Source of the DNA: Paraburkholderia youngii
GTDB lineage: Bacteria; Pseudomonadota; Gammaproteobacteria; Burkholderiales; Burkholderiaceae
NCBI RefSeq assembly: GCF_013366925.1
Contig: NZ_JAALDK010000001.1
Span: forward strand, 3,093,165-3,157,164
Reading direction: 5' to 3'
Length of the DNA stretch: 64,000 bases
Under the pieces are notes generated by a model. The model was not told the DNA's origin. It saw only the letters and a list, made by a program, of their open reading frames with translations, and did no database searches. How positions within the stretch are numbered: position 1 is the first letter of the stretch; every line of letters begins with the position of its first letter. Positions 1-9,124 of the stretch are shown here, in pieces. The position numbers were made by a program, and so were the translations under genes.

Positions 1-114
1 CGGATGAGCCTGCGCGTGCGGATCTTCTTCGCGGACATCGAGCAGCGCGATTTCGCGGCGCGCGAGCAGCGCTTCACGCACGTCTTCAGATGTGCGGACG
101 GGATATGACGTCAT
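1..114 (-). CDS. Rhodanese-like domain protein (N-terminal part only)
   Basis: Reading leftwards from ATG at 114 the protein begins MTSYPVRTSEDVREALL and continues into LLDVREEDPHAQAHP, the opening strand of a rhodanese fold (substrate loop and catalytic cysteine would lie outside the window). Its ATG overlaps the TGA of the cupin gene (ATGA), so it is translationally coupled to the organosulfur-type operon. Rhodaneses transfer sulfane sulfur to thiophilic acceptors, which fits the neighbours. The gene is cut by the window edge, so catalytic competence and total length cannot be judged. Confidence 0.75.
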   Translation of the reverse strand, partial: MTSYPVRTSEDVREALLARREIALLDVREEDPHAQAHP

Positions 115-707
115 GAAAGATGCGGTTCCTTGCTGAGATCCCACAGGTTGGGGAGTGTGTCGTTCGAGTAGCCTGAAATAAAGGGCTTGGGCCGCTCGCC
201 TGGAGGATAGGTGGAGCGGCGCACCGCGCCGATGTTGGCACCATAAACGTGGATGCTGACGGACGTGCGGTCGTCGTACGCATTGCGCACGCGATGAATG
301 TCGCCGATGGCGGGCGACACCGCTTCGACATCGCCCGCTTCGAGACGCACTTCGGCACCCGCCGCGCGTAGCGCGCCGTCGTTGTTGCGCGCATAGGGTG
401 CCGCAAGTTCCGCGCCGCGCAGCACACCGATGAGTCCCCACACGGTGTGATCGTGAATCGGCGTCTGCTGGCCCGGGCCCCACACGAAGCTGACGACGCT
501 GAAGCGTTGCCGCGCATCGGCGTAGAGCAGAAATTGCTGGTAGCGTTCGAGGGACGGCTGCGCGTAGGCATCGGGCAGCCAGTCGTCAACGCGGATCAGT
601 TCGCGCAGCGCAAGCGCGCCCCGATGGAGCAGCCCGGCTTCATCGACGCCGGCATCGATGAGTTCTGCAATCTCTCCGACGAAGTGCCGCAGTTTGTGAA
701 TGGCCAT
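111..707 (-). CDS. Cysteine dioxygenase-like cupin (CDO type I family)
   Basis: This 198-aa protein has the cupin metal motif HDHTVWG at about residues 86-92 and a second conserved histidine near residue 150 (SVSIHVYG), the arrangement of thiol dioxygenases that bind Fe(II) with three histidines. The family oxidises cysteine, 3-mercaptopropionate or related thiols to sulfinates. Start and stop both overlap the neighbours by the ATGA arrangement (class II aldolase upstream, rhodanese downstream), so the three genes are one translational unit. The substrate cannot be told from sequence; the monooxygenase and rhodanese next to it suggest an organosulfur compound rather than general cysteine turnover. 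Confidence 0.85.
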   Translation of the reverse strand: MAIHKLRHFVGEIAELIDAGVDEAGLLHRGALALRELIRVDDWLPDAYAQPSLERYQQFLLYADARQRFSVVSFVWGPGQQTPIHDHTVWGLIGVLRGAELAAPYARNNDGALRAAGAEVRLEAGDVEAVSPAIGDIHRVRNAYDDRTSVSIHVYGANIGAVRRSTYPPGERPKPFISGYSNDTLPNLWDLSKEPHLS

Positions 708-1522
708 CAGTCGAGCAACTCCCGTTCGCTTTCGATCAGCCCTTCATACAGGCTGTCGAATGCATGACGCGCACCGTTTGCGCGGCCGACCTGCTGATGC
801 GTGAGATCTGCCATATCGTGAGGAATCGGCTGCGGCGTGCCCGCCGCTTCCGCGAGCAGTTGCGCATGACACGCGTTGTCGAGCGCGATGTACCACCATG
901 CAGCCGCTTCGACTGTCGGACCCGCTGTCAGGATGCCATGATTCTTCAGGATCACGGCCTTGCGAGAGCCGAGCGCATCCGCGATGCGCGCGCCTTCCGT
1001 CGTATCGAGCACGACGCCGCGAAAATCATCAAACAGCGCGTGGTCCTGGTAGAACGCGCAAGAGTCCTGTGTCAACGGATCGAGCTTGCGGCCGAGCGTC
1101 GACCATGCCTTGCCATACAGCGAATGCGTATGAGCGGCCGCGACGACATCGGGGCGTGCCTCGTGAATCGCCGCATGAATCGCAAATGCAGCCTGATTCA
1201 CGGGCCCATCGCCGACGACGATCTCGCCGTGGCGATTCACCAACAGCAGATCCGACACGCGCATGCGGCCGAAGTGCCGGCCCAACGGATTGACCCAGAA
1301 GTGATCGGTCCATTCGGGATCGCGCGCGGTGATATGCCCCGCGAGCCCTTGCGCGAAGCCATATCGTGCGAACAGTCGAAACGCGCCCGCGAGACGTTGC
1401 TGGCGATGCAGACGTTCTTCGGCAAGCGAGCGCTGAGGTTCATGTTCATCGTCGAACCAGAACTTGCGCACGGGGGTGTCGCGCCGCGCGAGCGACGGTT
1501 GATCGGCGAGTGCGGTGCTCAT
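707..1522 (-). CDS. Class II aldolase/adducin family protein
   Basis: 271 aa with the class II aldolase zinc histidines in AAHTHSLYG (about residues 130-138) and a later KNHGILTAGPT motif that carries the third histidine. Family members are zinc aldolases, epimerases or decarboxylases acting on small hydroxy-acids or sugar phosphates. The start is supported by AGGAG seven bases before the ATG. It lies 11 bp downstream of the flavin monooxygenase and overlaps the cupin, so it belongs to the same operon. In this setting it could cleave the carbon skeleton left after desulfonation; that role is inferred from position only. Confidence 0.85.
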   Translation of the reverse strand: MSTALADQPSLARRDTPVRKFWFDDEHEPQRSLAEERLHRQQRLAGAFRLFARYGFAQGLAGHITARDPEWTDHFWVNPLGRHFGRMRVSDLLLVNRHGEIVVGDGPVNQAAFAIHAAIHEARPDVVAAAHTHSLYGKAWSTLGRKLDPLTQDSCAFYQDHALFDDFRGVVLDTTEGARIADALGSRKAVILKNHGILTAGPTVEAAAWWYIALDNACHAQLLAEAAGTPQPIPHDMADLTHQQVGRANGARHAFDSLYEGLIESERELLD

Positions 1523-1533
1523 GATCGCTCCTG

Positions 1534-2610
1534 TCAGGCGGCGCGGCGTGCGCGGGACGTAAGTTCGCGGGTCGCGGGAATCAGTTCGCGGCCATAGTCG
1601 ATGGCGTCTTCCAAGGGATCGAAGCCGCGAATCAGGAAGGTCGTGACGCCGAGTTCATGATATTCGGCAAGCGTCTGTGCAACCTGAGCAGGCGTGCCGA
1701 CAAGTGCCGTCGAATTCGAGCGTCCGCCGATTTCTTTCGCCACCGCGGTCCAGAGACGCTCGTCCGCGCGCACGCCTTCACCTGATGCAGCGAGCAGGCG
1801 GCGCGCCCCTTCGCTCTGTTGCGGACCGCCGCGCGAGAAGCCCTGTTCGACACGCAGGCGACGCGTCTCTTCGAGGATGTGTTCTGCGCGCTCCCATGCG
1901 GCCTTTTCCGTCGCGGCGAGAATCGGGCGGAACGACACGGAGAAGCGCACGCTGCGGCCATGCTTCGCTGCTTCGGCCCGCACGCGCGTCACCTGTTCGT
2001 GGACCTGCTGTTTCGATTCGCCCCACAGCGCGTAGACATCGGCGTGCTTGCCAGCGACGGCCAGTGCTGGCTCGGATGCGCCGCCGAAATAGATCGGCAC
2101 ATGCGGCGATTGCTTCGGCTTGACCTCGGAGAAGGCCTTTTCCACGCGGTAAAAGCGGCCTTCGTGATCGAACGGCTGATCTTCCGTCCACATGCGACGC
2201 AGAATCTGCAGATATTCGTCGGTGCGTGCGTAACGGTCGTCGTGACCCAGGAAGTCGCCGTCGCGCCGTTGATCCTCGTCGCTGCCGCCGGAGATGAAAT
2301 GCACTGCGAGCCGTCCGCCTGAGAAGTGGTCGAGCGTGGCGATTTGCCGGGCCGCGAGTGTCGGCGCAACAAAGCCCGGACGATGTGCGAGCATGAAATG
2401 CACCTTCGATGTCACGCTCGCCGCGTAAGCGATCGTGATCGTCGCATCGGGGCTCGTCGAACTGTGCGGAACCAGGATGCGATCGAAGCCGGCGTTCTCG
2501 TGCGCCTGCGCGAAGGCGCGCACATAGTCGGTGTCGATAGCGGGGCCTTGTGGAAGATGCGTTTCCGATACCTTGCGCTGTTGGATCATGCCGATGAATT
2601 CGACGCTCAT
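1534..2610 (-). CDS. SsuD-like LLM-class flavin-dependent monooxygenase
   Basis: 358 aa if started at the ATG at 2610, which has AGGAG six bases upstream and begins MSVEFIGMIQQR; an open frame continues further upstream but without ribosome-binding support. The protein is of the bacterial luciferase-like TIM-barrel type, with DRILVPHSSTSPDATITIAY, HFISGG and the DRYARTDEYLQILRRMW block typical of alkanesulfonate monooxygenase SsuD and relatives. These use reduced FMN and oxygen to split C-S bonds, releasing sulfite and an aldehyde. It is the first gene of the operon with aldolase, thiol dioxygenase-like cupin and rhodanese. No flavin reductase gene is in view. Confidence 0.85.
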   Translation of the reverse strand: MSVEFIGMIQQRKVSETHLPQGPAIDTDYVRAFAQAHENAGFDRILVPHSSTSPDATITIAYAASVTSKVHFMLAHRPGFVAPTLAARQIATLDHFSGGRLAVHFISGGSDEDQRRDGDFLGHDDRYARTDEYLQILRRMWTEDQPFDHEGRFYRVEKAFSEVKPKQSPHVPIYFGGASEPALAVAGKHADVYALWGESKQQVHEQVTRVRAEAAKHGRSVRFSVSFRPILAATEKAAWERAEHILEETRRLRVEQGFSRGGPQQSEGARRLLAASGEGVRADERLWTAVAKEIGGRSNSTALVGTPAQVAQTLAEYHELGVTTFLIRGFDPLEDAIDYGRELIPATRELTSRARRAA

Positions 2611-2754
2611 GTTAGCTCCTTGCGGAAATCCGTTTCGATGGAGAAATGCATGCCGCAACAGACGCGGCGATGAACGCGCGTCAGTGGACGAACCCGTCGA
2701 GGCTAACACTGCGTTATGCGGGCGCTAAATAGTAAATTCAGATAAACATATAGG

Positions 2755-3078
2755 ATGCGCATGTTGTCCCGCAGCGCGCTTTGGCGTCGAGCGCTCGAGC
2801 TGGCCGAACTCGACAAGCCGCTGCGCGAGCGTCACAAGGCGAACATCGATCCGAACGTGGTCATGATTCAAACTTTTGCGCGATCGGCTCAAGTCGGATC
2901 GAACGGCGGCACAGCAGCGGGACTCGTCCGCGATTACGGCACGGTCGCGCAGCGCATCGCGGCGTTTCATCGCGCGGGTATCGAACTGTTCATGCTTCAG
3001 TTCCAACCGTTCGAGGCGGATATGCGCAGCTTCGCGGAAGAAGTCGTGCCGCGAGTTCGTCGCCTGTTGTCGGCTTAG
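2755..3078 (+). pseudogene. C-terminal fragment of an LLM flavin monooxygenase (SfnG-like)
   Basis: The frame codes for about 107 residues that correspond to only the last third of an LLM-class monooxygenase: NVVMIQTFARS, GTVAQRIAAFHRAGIELFMLQFQPFEADMRSFAEEV. The ending resembles dimethylsulfone monooxygenase SfnG-type proteins. The TIM-barrel N-terminal two thirds are absent; upstream lies only the promoter region of the divergent monooxygenase gene. It is best read as a remnant of a second, deleted sulfur monooxygenase. Confidence 0.6.
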
Positions 3079-3237
3079 GCGCCCGACCGCCCAGGCTCGA
3101 TCTATTCCGACCGGGTCCGTCCTTGAGTGCCGCTGCCTAAGTGCACGCCACGCTAAAAAGCATTGCATAAATGCTTGTTTGTGAAAGCGCTTTTGGGTGA
3201 CTAGATTCAATGAACGTAACGAACAGGAGGGCGCACC

Positions 3238-3459
3238 ATGTCGATGGGTCACGCCATCTTCCGCCGATTTGCGGTGGTCCGGCAGCGCACGGATATCGGC
3301 TCCAGTCACGCAGCAGCCCCAGGAGAAAGCCCGCATGCTGCCGTCGGCAACGACCCGGAACGGCTCGAACGCATTGCGAATTACGCGCGCGCAGGGTACT
3401 TCAATCTGGGATACACGCTAGACATGTTTCATGCACTGGGAGAATTCGCGCCTGAGTGA
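3238..3459 (+). CDS. Small hypothetical protein between sulfur-gene remnants
   Basis: A 73-aa frame with a good ribosome binding site (AGGAGG eight bases before ATG). The second half, NDPERLERIANYARAGYFNLGYTLDMFHALGEFAPE, looks like real coding sequence with amphipathic helices, but I do not recognise the family. It lies 160 bp after the monooxygenase remnant and just before the broken CmcJ-type gene, so it may be a fragment of a larger lost gene. Confidence 0.4.
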   Translation: MSMGHAIFRRFAVVRQRTDIGSSHAAAPGESPHAAVGNDPERLERIANYARAGYFNLGYTLDMFHALGEFAPE

Positions 3460-3496
3460 ATGGTGCGTGTCGAATCTCTGTTATGGAGCGCAGGCA

Positions 3497-4322
3497 ATGA
3501 ACGATATTGTTATCGAGCAGCCGGCCGTCGTCGAGGCCGCGTTGAACTATCTGGTTGCGAACGGCGAAAAGCCCGCCACCTATGCGTACGAGCCGCCCGA
3601 TGGTGCGCCGTTGCGCAGCGGCGTCTACCGGACGCAACGCGTGAATGTCAGCAACGCGCGCATAGCGCCGCCGCCGGGTGGTTTGTCGCTCGATCGTAAC
3701 GGCTTCGAATTACACCATCACGCAAGTGCATTGAACGATTTTTCCGACCCGACGGCGATCGAACGCGTTTATTACCCGGAGTCTGAAACGCTGCTCAAAC
3801 GGGCGACGGGCGCAAAGCGCACCTTGATTTTCGATCACACGCTGCGCGATGGCCGGACCGAGCGGGCCGACGGGGTGCGCGAACCCGTCAAGTTCATCCA
3901 CAACGATCAGACTTTCCTGTCGGGCCCGCGCCGCGTGCGCGATCATCTTCCACCGCATGAGGCGGAAGATCTGCTGAAAGGCCGCGTCGCGATCGTCAAT
4001 CTGTGGCGGCCGATCGGAGGGAGAGTCGTCTCCGCTCGCACTGTGCGATTCGCGCAGCATCTCGCTCAATGACCTCGTGCCGTCGGACCTCATCTATCGC
4101 GACAAGGTCGGCGAGACGTATGCGTTCGTGTTCAACCCGCGGCACCGCTGGTACTACTTTCCGCTGATGTCGCCGGACGAAGTGCTGCTGCTGAAAATCT
4201 ACGATTCGGCGGGCGACGATGTCGCGCGGCTGACTGCACACACGGCGTTCGATGATCCGTCCTCGCCGCCTGATGCGCAGCCACGCCGAAGCATCGAACT
4301 GCGCGCGCTACTGTTCTTCTGA
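3497..4322 (+). pseudogene. CmcJ/NvfI-family oxidoreductase, broken by a +1 frameshift
   Basis: The first part (ATG 3497) reads through VYRTQRVNVSNARIAPPPG, DHTLRD, HNDQTFLSGPRRVRD and VAIVNLWRPI, then loses homology. The family sequence resumes one frame over with SPLALCDSRSISLNDLVPSD, VGETYAFVFNPRHRWYYFPLMSPDEVLLLK and TAHTAFDDP. Removing one G from the GGG at 4019-4021 joins the halves into a roughly 275-residue protein, so the lesion is a single extra base. The family contains the cephamycin CmcJ protein and fungal NvfI/AsaB enzymes, usually treated as 2-oxoglutarate/iron oxidoreductase-like. A sequencing error in the G-run is the obvious alternative. Confidence 0.8.
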
Positions 4323-5100
4323 GCGTTTGCGGAACTGCCGTACGAGTTCAAACTCAGAAGAAGCCGCCCGTCGGCCGAAGCTGACCTGTCAATGCGCTTT
4401 GCCCGAGCGGCTTCTCCTTGTATTGCGCCAGTGCCGGTCCAGCCCGCCCGCGCGGGGGACGACGGAGCCTGAGCCGAGATCCATGAGAAGCTTCCGTTTG
4501 AATCCTGAAGCCCGTTTTTTTTGACCCGAGAGGCGATAAGCGTTCAGGGTTATTCGATGCCTGCCCTTATTCACATGGCTGTGAGCGTGCCGCGGCGCCT
4601 GCGGGCAGGCGAAGGATAAGCCTCGAGGGAGGAAACCGCGGAGTGGTCCGAGGCGGTGGGAATTTTAGGTGGCTATGGCGATTGATGGTTCGACATCCTC
4701 GGCCCTGTTAGAGCAAGGCGGCCCAAACGGGATGCTCGAAGTGGCCAGGCGCCTGGATGATGCGATGAATTCGCGCGACGGTGGGCGAAACTGCCCGGCT
4801 AAGGCAGGGCTTGCTGCTTTGCCTCCGTCTTTTCACTTGCTCATCTGCACAACCGCCCATCTTCCCTAGGCACCGTGCCTGCGGGTTTATGCCGTAATAT
4901 TCTGTAGGAAATTCTGTTTACAATACGCGCGCCTCCCGGCATATCGCGACGCCTGTCCCGTCGACGACTACAATACAAGGCGCACGACTAACGTTGCCGC
5001 CGCGCGTAAGCAGAGACCACCCGCCTCAGCGACAACGACGAGGCGCCGCGCGTCTGTGCGCACACGCACGATCTGCGGCGGCGCCGAAACGAAAAATATC
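4323..5100. other. Gene-poor stretch before the oxoamine synthase
   Basis: No frame here looks like a conserved protein. A 66-aa open frame at 4669-4869 (+) has no credible ribosome binding site or recognisable motif. The last 200 bases are richer in A/T (around 4885-4925, including TTTACAAT) and probably hold the promoter of the downstream gene, but no clear -35/-10 pair can be assigned. Confidence 0.3.
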
Positions 5101-6306
5101 ATGCATGACTTAAGCGAAATCGCCCAATGGCTGGAGAGCCACACTATTCACCACGTATCTGACGTTCACGCAACACTGCCGGATCCCACCTTCATTTCAA
5201 ATGGGCGTCAATTCGTTTCGTTCAGTTCGAACAATTATCTGGCACTGGCGAACCATCCCCGATTGGTGACTGCCGCCAAGCAGGGACTCGATCGCTATGG
5301 CGTCGGTAACTGCGAGTCGCGCCTTCTGGGCGGCGATCTAGAGGTCTACCGCGAACTCGAGGCACGCCTGGGTGCACTCAAGCACAAAAGTGACGCAGTA
5401 CTGTTCGTGACCGGCTACATGACCAATCTCGGCGTGCTCTCGACGCTGGTCAAAGCCGCTACGCTGGCGCGCTTACACGGCTACCGCCCCAAGACTCGCC
5501 GGAAATATGCTTACTACTCGGATGAGTTCAATCACGTCAGCATTCGGGAAGGCATCCAGATGTCCGGCGCACTGCGGCACACCTACCGACACCGCGACCT
5601 GAATCATCTGGAGTCGCTCCTGCAGAAGGGGGACCGCACCACACCAATCATCGTCAGCGACGGCGTGTTCAGCATGGAAGGGACCATTACCCCTCTGCCG
5701 GACCTGGTGGCGCTGGCCGAGCGCTATGGCGCCATCCTGTATATCGATGATGCGCATGCTACCGGCGTACTAGGCGAGCATGGCGGGGGCACCTCGGAAC
5801 ATTTCGGTTGCTACAGCCCCCATATCATCCAGATGGGCACGTTGAGCAAGGCATTTGGCGCCATTGGCGGGTTCGTGGCAGTCGATCGCGATATGGCCGA
5901 CGTGATCCGGCTTACTAGTTCCGCCTATGGTTTTACCTGCCCGCCGCCGCCGGACCAGGCTAGCGCCCTACTTGCTGCGCTCGACCTGTTGGCCGAAGAG
6001 CCGCAACGGCGGCAAAAACTGTGGGACAACCAGCGTTATTTCATCGATCGTATACGCCCGCTCGGATACCAGCTGTTGTCGACCGAGACGGCAATCGTCC
6101 CCGTGCTGATCGGCGAGACGGAACTGTGCGCGCGTTACGTCAAGGTGCTGCGTGAAGAAGGTGTCCACGTCGACTCAGTCCAGTTTCCGGCCGTGCCACT
6201 CGGACAAGCACGACTGCGTTTCATGATGAATGCTGCACATACCAAGGTGCACATCGATCATGCCATCGCGGTAATGGAAAGCATCGGCGCAAGGGCGGTG
6301 TCGTAG
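5101..6306 (+). CDS. PLP-dependent alpha-oxoamine synthase family enzyme
   Basis: 401 aa from ATG 5101. It has the fold-type I hallmarks of the KBL/BioF/HemA/serine palmitoyltransferase family: SSNNYLALANHP near the N-terminus, SDEFNHVS, the cofactor aspartate in YIDDAHATGVLGEHG (about residues 214-228) and the Schiff-base lysine in GTLSKAFGAIGG (about residue 250). Such enzymes condense an amino acid with an acyl-CoA and release CO2. It stands alone, without a ligase, acyl carrier protein or biotin genes, so product class cannot be set; BioF, serine palmitoyltransferase, or a signal-ketone synthase such as CqsA are options. Codon choice looks less GC-biased than in flanking genes, which hints at transfer. 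Confidence 0.8.
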   Translation: MHDLSEIAQWLESHTIHHVSDVHATLPDPTFISNGRQFVSFSSNNYLALANHPRLVTAAKQGLDRYGVGNCESRLLGGDLEVYRELEARLGALKHKSDAVLFVTGYMTNLGVLSTLVKAATLARLHGYRPKTRRKYAYYSDEFNHVSIREGIQMSGALRHTYRHRDLNHLESLLQKGDRTTPIIVSDGVFSMEGTITPLPDLVALAERYGAILYIDDAHATGVLGEHGGGTSEHFGCYSPHIIQMGTLSKAFGAIGGFVAVDRDMADVIRLTSSAYGFTCPPPPDQASALLAALDLLAEEPQRRQKLWDNQRYFIDRIRPLGYQLLSTETAIVPVLIGETELCARYVKVLREEGVHVDSVQFPAVPLGQARLRFMMNAAHTKVHIDHAIAVMESIGARAVS

Positions 6307-6453
6307 CTTTCTCCCGCGGTGCCTTTCCCAATGCCCGATGTGCGCGTTATTGCGGCCGTTTGATCATGAAATGGTCAACGGCGGAAGGGGGTCGGCTTGG
6401 TGCATTCGCCCTTCCTCTAAATAGATACTGCATGTTCCCTGCATACGCAATGT

Positions 6454-7467
6454 CTAGGTGCTCAAGGTGCGCAATTCGCCAGAGAGTAACCCCTTCAAAG
6501 TCCTCAGGAAGATACCAAGAATAGCAAGGCTGGCGATACAAAGTAGAAGCAAGGCGATGCTATTGGTGATACGACCGGGGCTCTCTCTTGCAACTCTGAG
6601 AGAGCAGATCGCCGACGCTGAGAGAGGGAAGCTGACAGCCCACCATGCAAGACGAAAGGGACAGCAGGCTGCAAGATAGCGCATTTGTCCAAACAGCACC
6701 GCGAGGAAAAACAAAGTCAGCATGTAGAGTGCTTCCGCGAACAGGTCATGGCTACCGGTCACCGCGATGTAGGCCGAGTAGCCGACGGCAAACGGCGCAA
6801 CGAGAATCATCAATGTCGGTCGCAAGCCGTCCGGCATTGGGTCCTCGAACAACAATCGCGCAAAGATCAGCGTAAAGATTGGCACGGCGAAGAATAGCCC
6901 AACCGCGAGTGCGAATACGCCGAGTTCCGAAGTGGCTGGTAGACCGAGCGCGGGCATCGCCAATGGCAGGTCGAGCATGCCAACAACCGGAATAATCCAC
7001 ACAGGAGTAGCGTGGGGCAACTGCTGGCGGCGACTTATCCATCGGCTGACGATGAGCCACGCTAAAAACACCATGCCGACGGCACCCAATACCCACATGC
7101 CGAACGCAAGTTCATGGCTTACACGTACCAGAACGATTGGCAGCAGCAGAAGACTGATTGCTACCGTTCCGAACAGACAGCCGGCAATCGGATGCCCAAA
7201 CTCCGTCTTCACCGCGTGCCAGGCAGTCAGGCATTTCCAACCATATCCAAGAACCAGCGAGACGAAGACCGCGACGGCGACAGCTCCGATGCCATCAGCG
7301 ATCGAACCCGGCACGCCATACATCTGCGAAGCAGCGCGCCACGCAACAGCGAGTCCAACCAGCCCCATGACCGATCCAAATAGTCCGATCGGCAGATAGT
7401 CGAACGCCTGTCCAGTCTGGGGCGGACGACTTGCGAGCATCTGCATTTCCTGGTCGTTGGTACTCAT
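6454..7467 (-). CDS. SLAC1/TehA-type (TDT family) membrane channel or transporter
   Basis: 337 aa from the ATG at 7467 (GGAG eight bases upstream; an earlier in-frame start has no such site). About ten hydrophobic segments are visible, starting with FDYLPIGLFGSVMGLVGLAVAW, the usual opening of SLAC1/TehA-like proteins that conduct anions or tellurite/dicarboxylates. The gene is convergent with the oxoamine synthase (147 bp between stops). No partner gene indicates the ion. Family assignment is reasonably firm, substrate unknown. Confidence 0.75.
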   Translation of the reverse strand: MSTNDQEMQMLASRPPQTGQAFDYLPIGLFGSVMGLVGLAVAWRAASQMYGVPGSIADGIGAVAVAVFVSLVLGYGWKCLTAWHAVKTEFGHPIAGCLFGTVAISLLLLPIVLVRVSHELAFGMWVLGAVGMVFLAWLIVSRWISRRQQLPHATPVWIIPVVGMLDLPLAMPALGLPATSELGVFALAVGLFFAVPIFTLIFARLLFEDPMPDGLRPTLMILVAPFAVGYSAYIAVTGSHDLFAEALYMLTLFFLAVLFGQMRYLAACCPFRLAWWAVSFPLSASAICSLRVARESPGRITNSIALLLLCIASLAILGIFLRTLKGLLSGELRTLST

Positions 7468-7648
7468 CCGAGCTCCATGCCAGTGAGCGACGCTGGCAGA
7501 ACTGATCAAGGTATGGAAACTTTCTTTTACGATGTCGATACTGTGCGCAGGAACTTGCTATAAGGCCGAGATGCGCGCCAGAAACCGGACTTGTGGGCTT
7601 ATGTCATACGCATCGTGTAGAGGACGCCCAAAATCGGCGCCGTAGTAA

Positions 7649-8302
7649 CTACCCTTGCGTCATGGCTTTCACGACGTCCTGAGTCGTGACCACAGCGTGT
7701 GCGAGAAACGCGTAGTTCACAAGTGCTGCCTTATAGCCGTCGCCCCACGTCGGATGGCGCGGCCCCGCCGTGGCGTCGGCGACGACGGTCACTTCGAAAC
7801 CTTGCTCGATCAGATCGCGTAGATGAGCTTCGACACACATATTAGCTAGCATGCCGCCAAGCACGACTTTCTGCACATTGCGCTTGCGAAGTTGCAGCGT
7901 TAGATCGTTGGTCTGTGGACCGAAAACCTTATGTGGGCTCACAACGATAGTTTCGCCATCGTCAATGAATGGCTTGAATTCCTCCAGCCAGTCAGCCCCC
8001 GACTTCTGGAACCCGCTCAGGTTCAGCGCGCCCGTTCGCGCGAACGTTCCCGTTTGAAACTCACCCGTCTCAAGCGGCCCATTGAATTGCCACCGAGTGT
8101 CGGTTGGGTAAAAATAGTGCGGGGAGATGAAAACACTGAACTTCCCGGCTTTCGCTGCCCTGAAGATTGACAGCATATTTTCGACAGTCTTATTTTCAGT
8201 CACGCTTGCGCCAAGAACGCCCCAGTTCTTCCCGTTCGGGCTGAGTACGTCGTTCTGGGGATCAGTGAATACTACGGCAGTATCGGCTGGATCGTAGTTC
8301 AT
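7649..8302 (-). CDS. Isochorismatase-fold cysteine hydrolase
   Basis: 217 aa, start supported by AGGAG seven bases before ATG. It shows the family triad layout: aspartate in VVFTDPQNDVLS (about residue 14), a middle lysine region around the SPHKVFGPQTNDL segment, and the nucleophile in GGMLANMCVEAHLRDLIEQG (about residue 155). Members hydrolyse isochorismate, nicotinamide, carbamoylsarcosine or similar amides and ethers. It stands alone on the minus strand 180 bp upstream of the channel gene start, possibly the same transcript. No neighbour identifies the substrate. Confidence 0.85.
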   Translation of the reverse strand: MNYDPADTAVVFTDPQNDVLSPNGKNWGVLGASVTENKTVENMLSIFRAAKAGKFSVFISPHYFYPTDTRWQFNGPLETGEFQTGTFARTGALNLSGFQKSGADWLEEFKPFIDDGETIVVSPHKVFGPQTNDLTLQLRKRNVQKVVLGGMLANMCVEAHLRDLIEQGFEVTVVADATAGPRHPTWGDGYKAALVNYAFLAHAVVTTQDVVKAMTQG

Positions 8303-9124
8303 AATTCGCTCCTAAAAATGGAGTTGAGACGCCCGCCGAAACTGGCCCCCTTGATGCACCTTATTCGCCGTTCATACGCCTCAGGATCGCAATAACGATT
8401 ATCTGGAAGATGAAATAAGGGAGCAGCCCTGCCAAAACAAAGACAACAAGATGACAACACCGGGATTTTGAAATTCGTTCTCAGCATGTTGGTCATTTCC
8501 CAGTATGGCCCTTTCAGTCCACCGACGGCGAGCAACCCCAGATACCGGATTCTGCCAATTAGCGCGGCCAACGACCTATGCCAACGTGATTCGACTATTG
8601 TAGTAAAGATTTCTGATGGGACAAGCCTATCCCATGCGAATAATGGCTTAATCACCGTTTATTCTTCTACTATCAACAGTGATGTCACGATTTTAAAAGA
8701 ACGTGTCATTCATCGATACGCACTGTGAGGCGTTTGCATCGTGGGGCTAGCGGTGCACGTGCCGGCACGGATATTGCCGATAGTGGCAAACACCCTCGGG
8801 TCGATTGCACTCGGCTCGAGGTATCGTCGAATGTTTGGGTGCTGTCTTTGATCGTCCCAAATGGCGAGGCAAAGGTAGAACTGCATTTATAACGCAGCGG
8901 TGGCGGGTCCAGTGGCTCGCTTCTCACTCGCCGACGGGACGGCGGCGGCCAAGAGCCAGCGTTCGCTAGCGGCAGGACCCGGGCCAACTACGGTCGTTCC
9001 CTCCGACGCGCAGATCGCCATTCAAGCGTCGGCTTCGCACCCGGCACCAGACCGTCGCGGTTGGAGTCATCTCGACAAACGACGCACGCCTATGCACCAT
9101 CCAGCACCTGCGTCGCAAGATGGT
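8303..9124. other. Intergenic stretch with a possible decayed gene end
   Basis: The first half is A/T-richer and holds no convincing gene. On the plus strand about 8745-8890 reads IADSGKHPRVDCTRLEVSSN then VWVLSLIVPNGEAKVELHL before a TAA; this has the feel of a real C-terminus (alternating hydrophobic strand at the end) but no start or upstream body, so it may be the tail of a deleted gene. I do not recognise it. Confidence 0.3.

Noticed and set aside
7649..8302. Assignment of the isochorismatase-fold protein to siderophore or phenazine synthesis
   Set aside because: No entC, entA, dhb or phz genes are near; family fold alone does not set the substrate.
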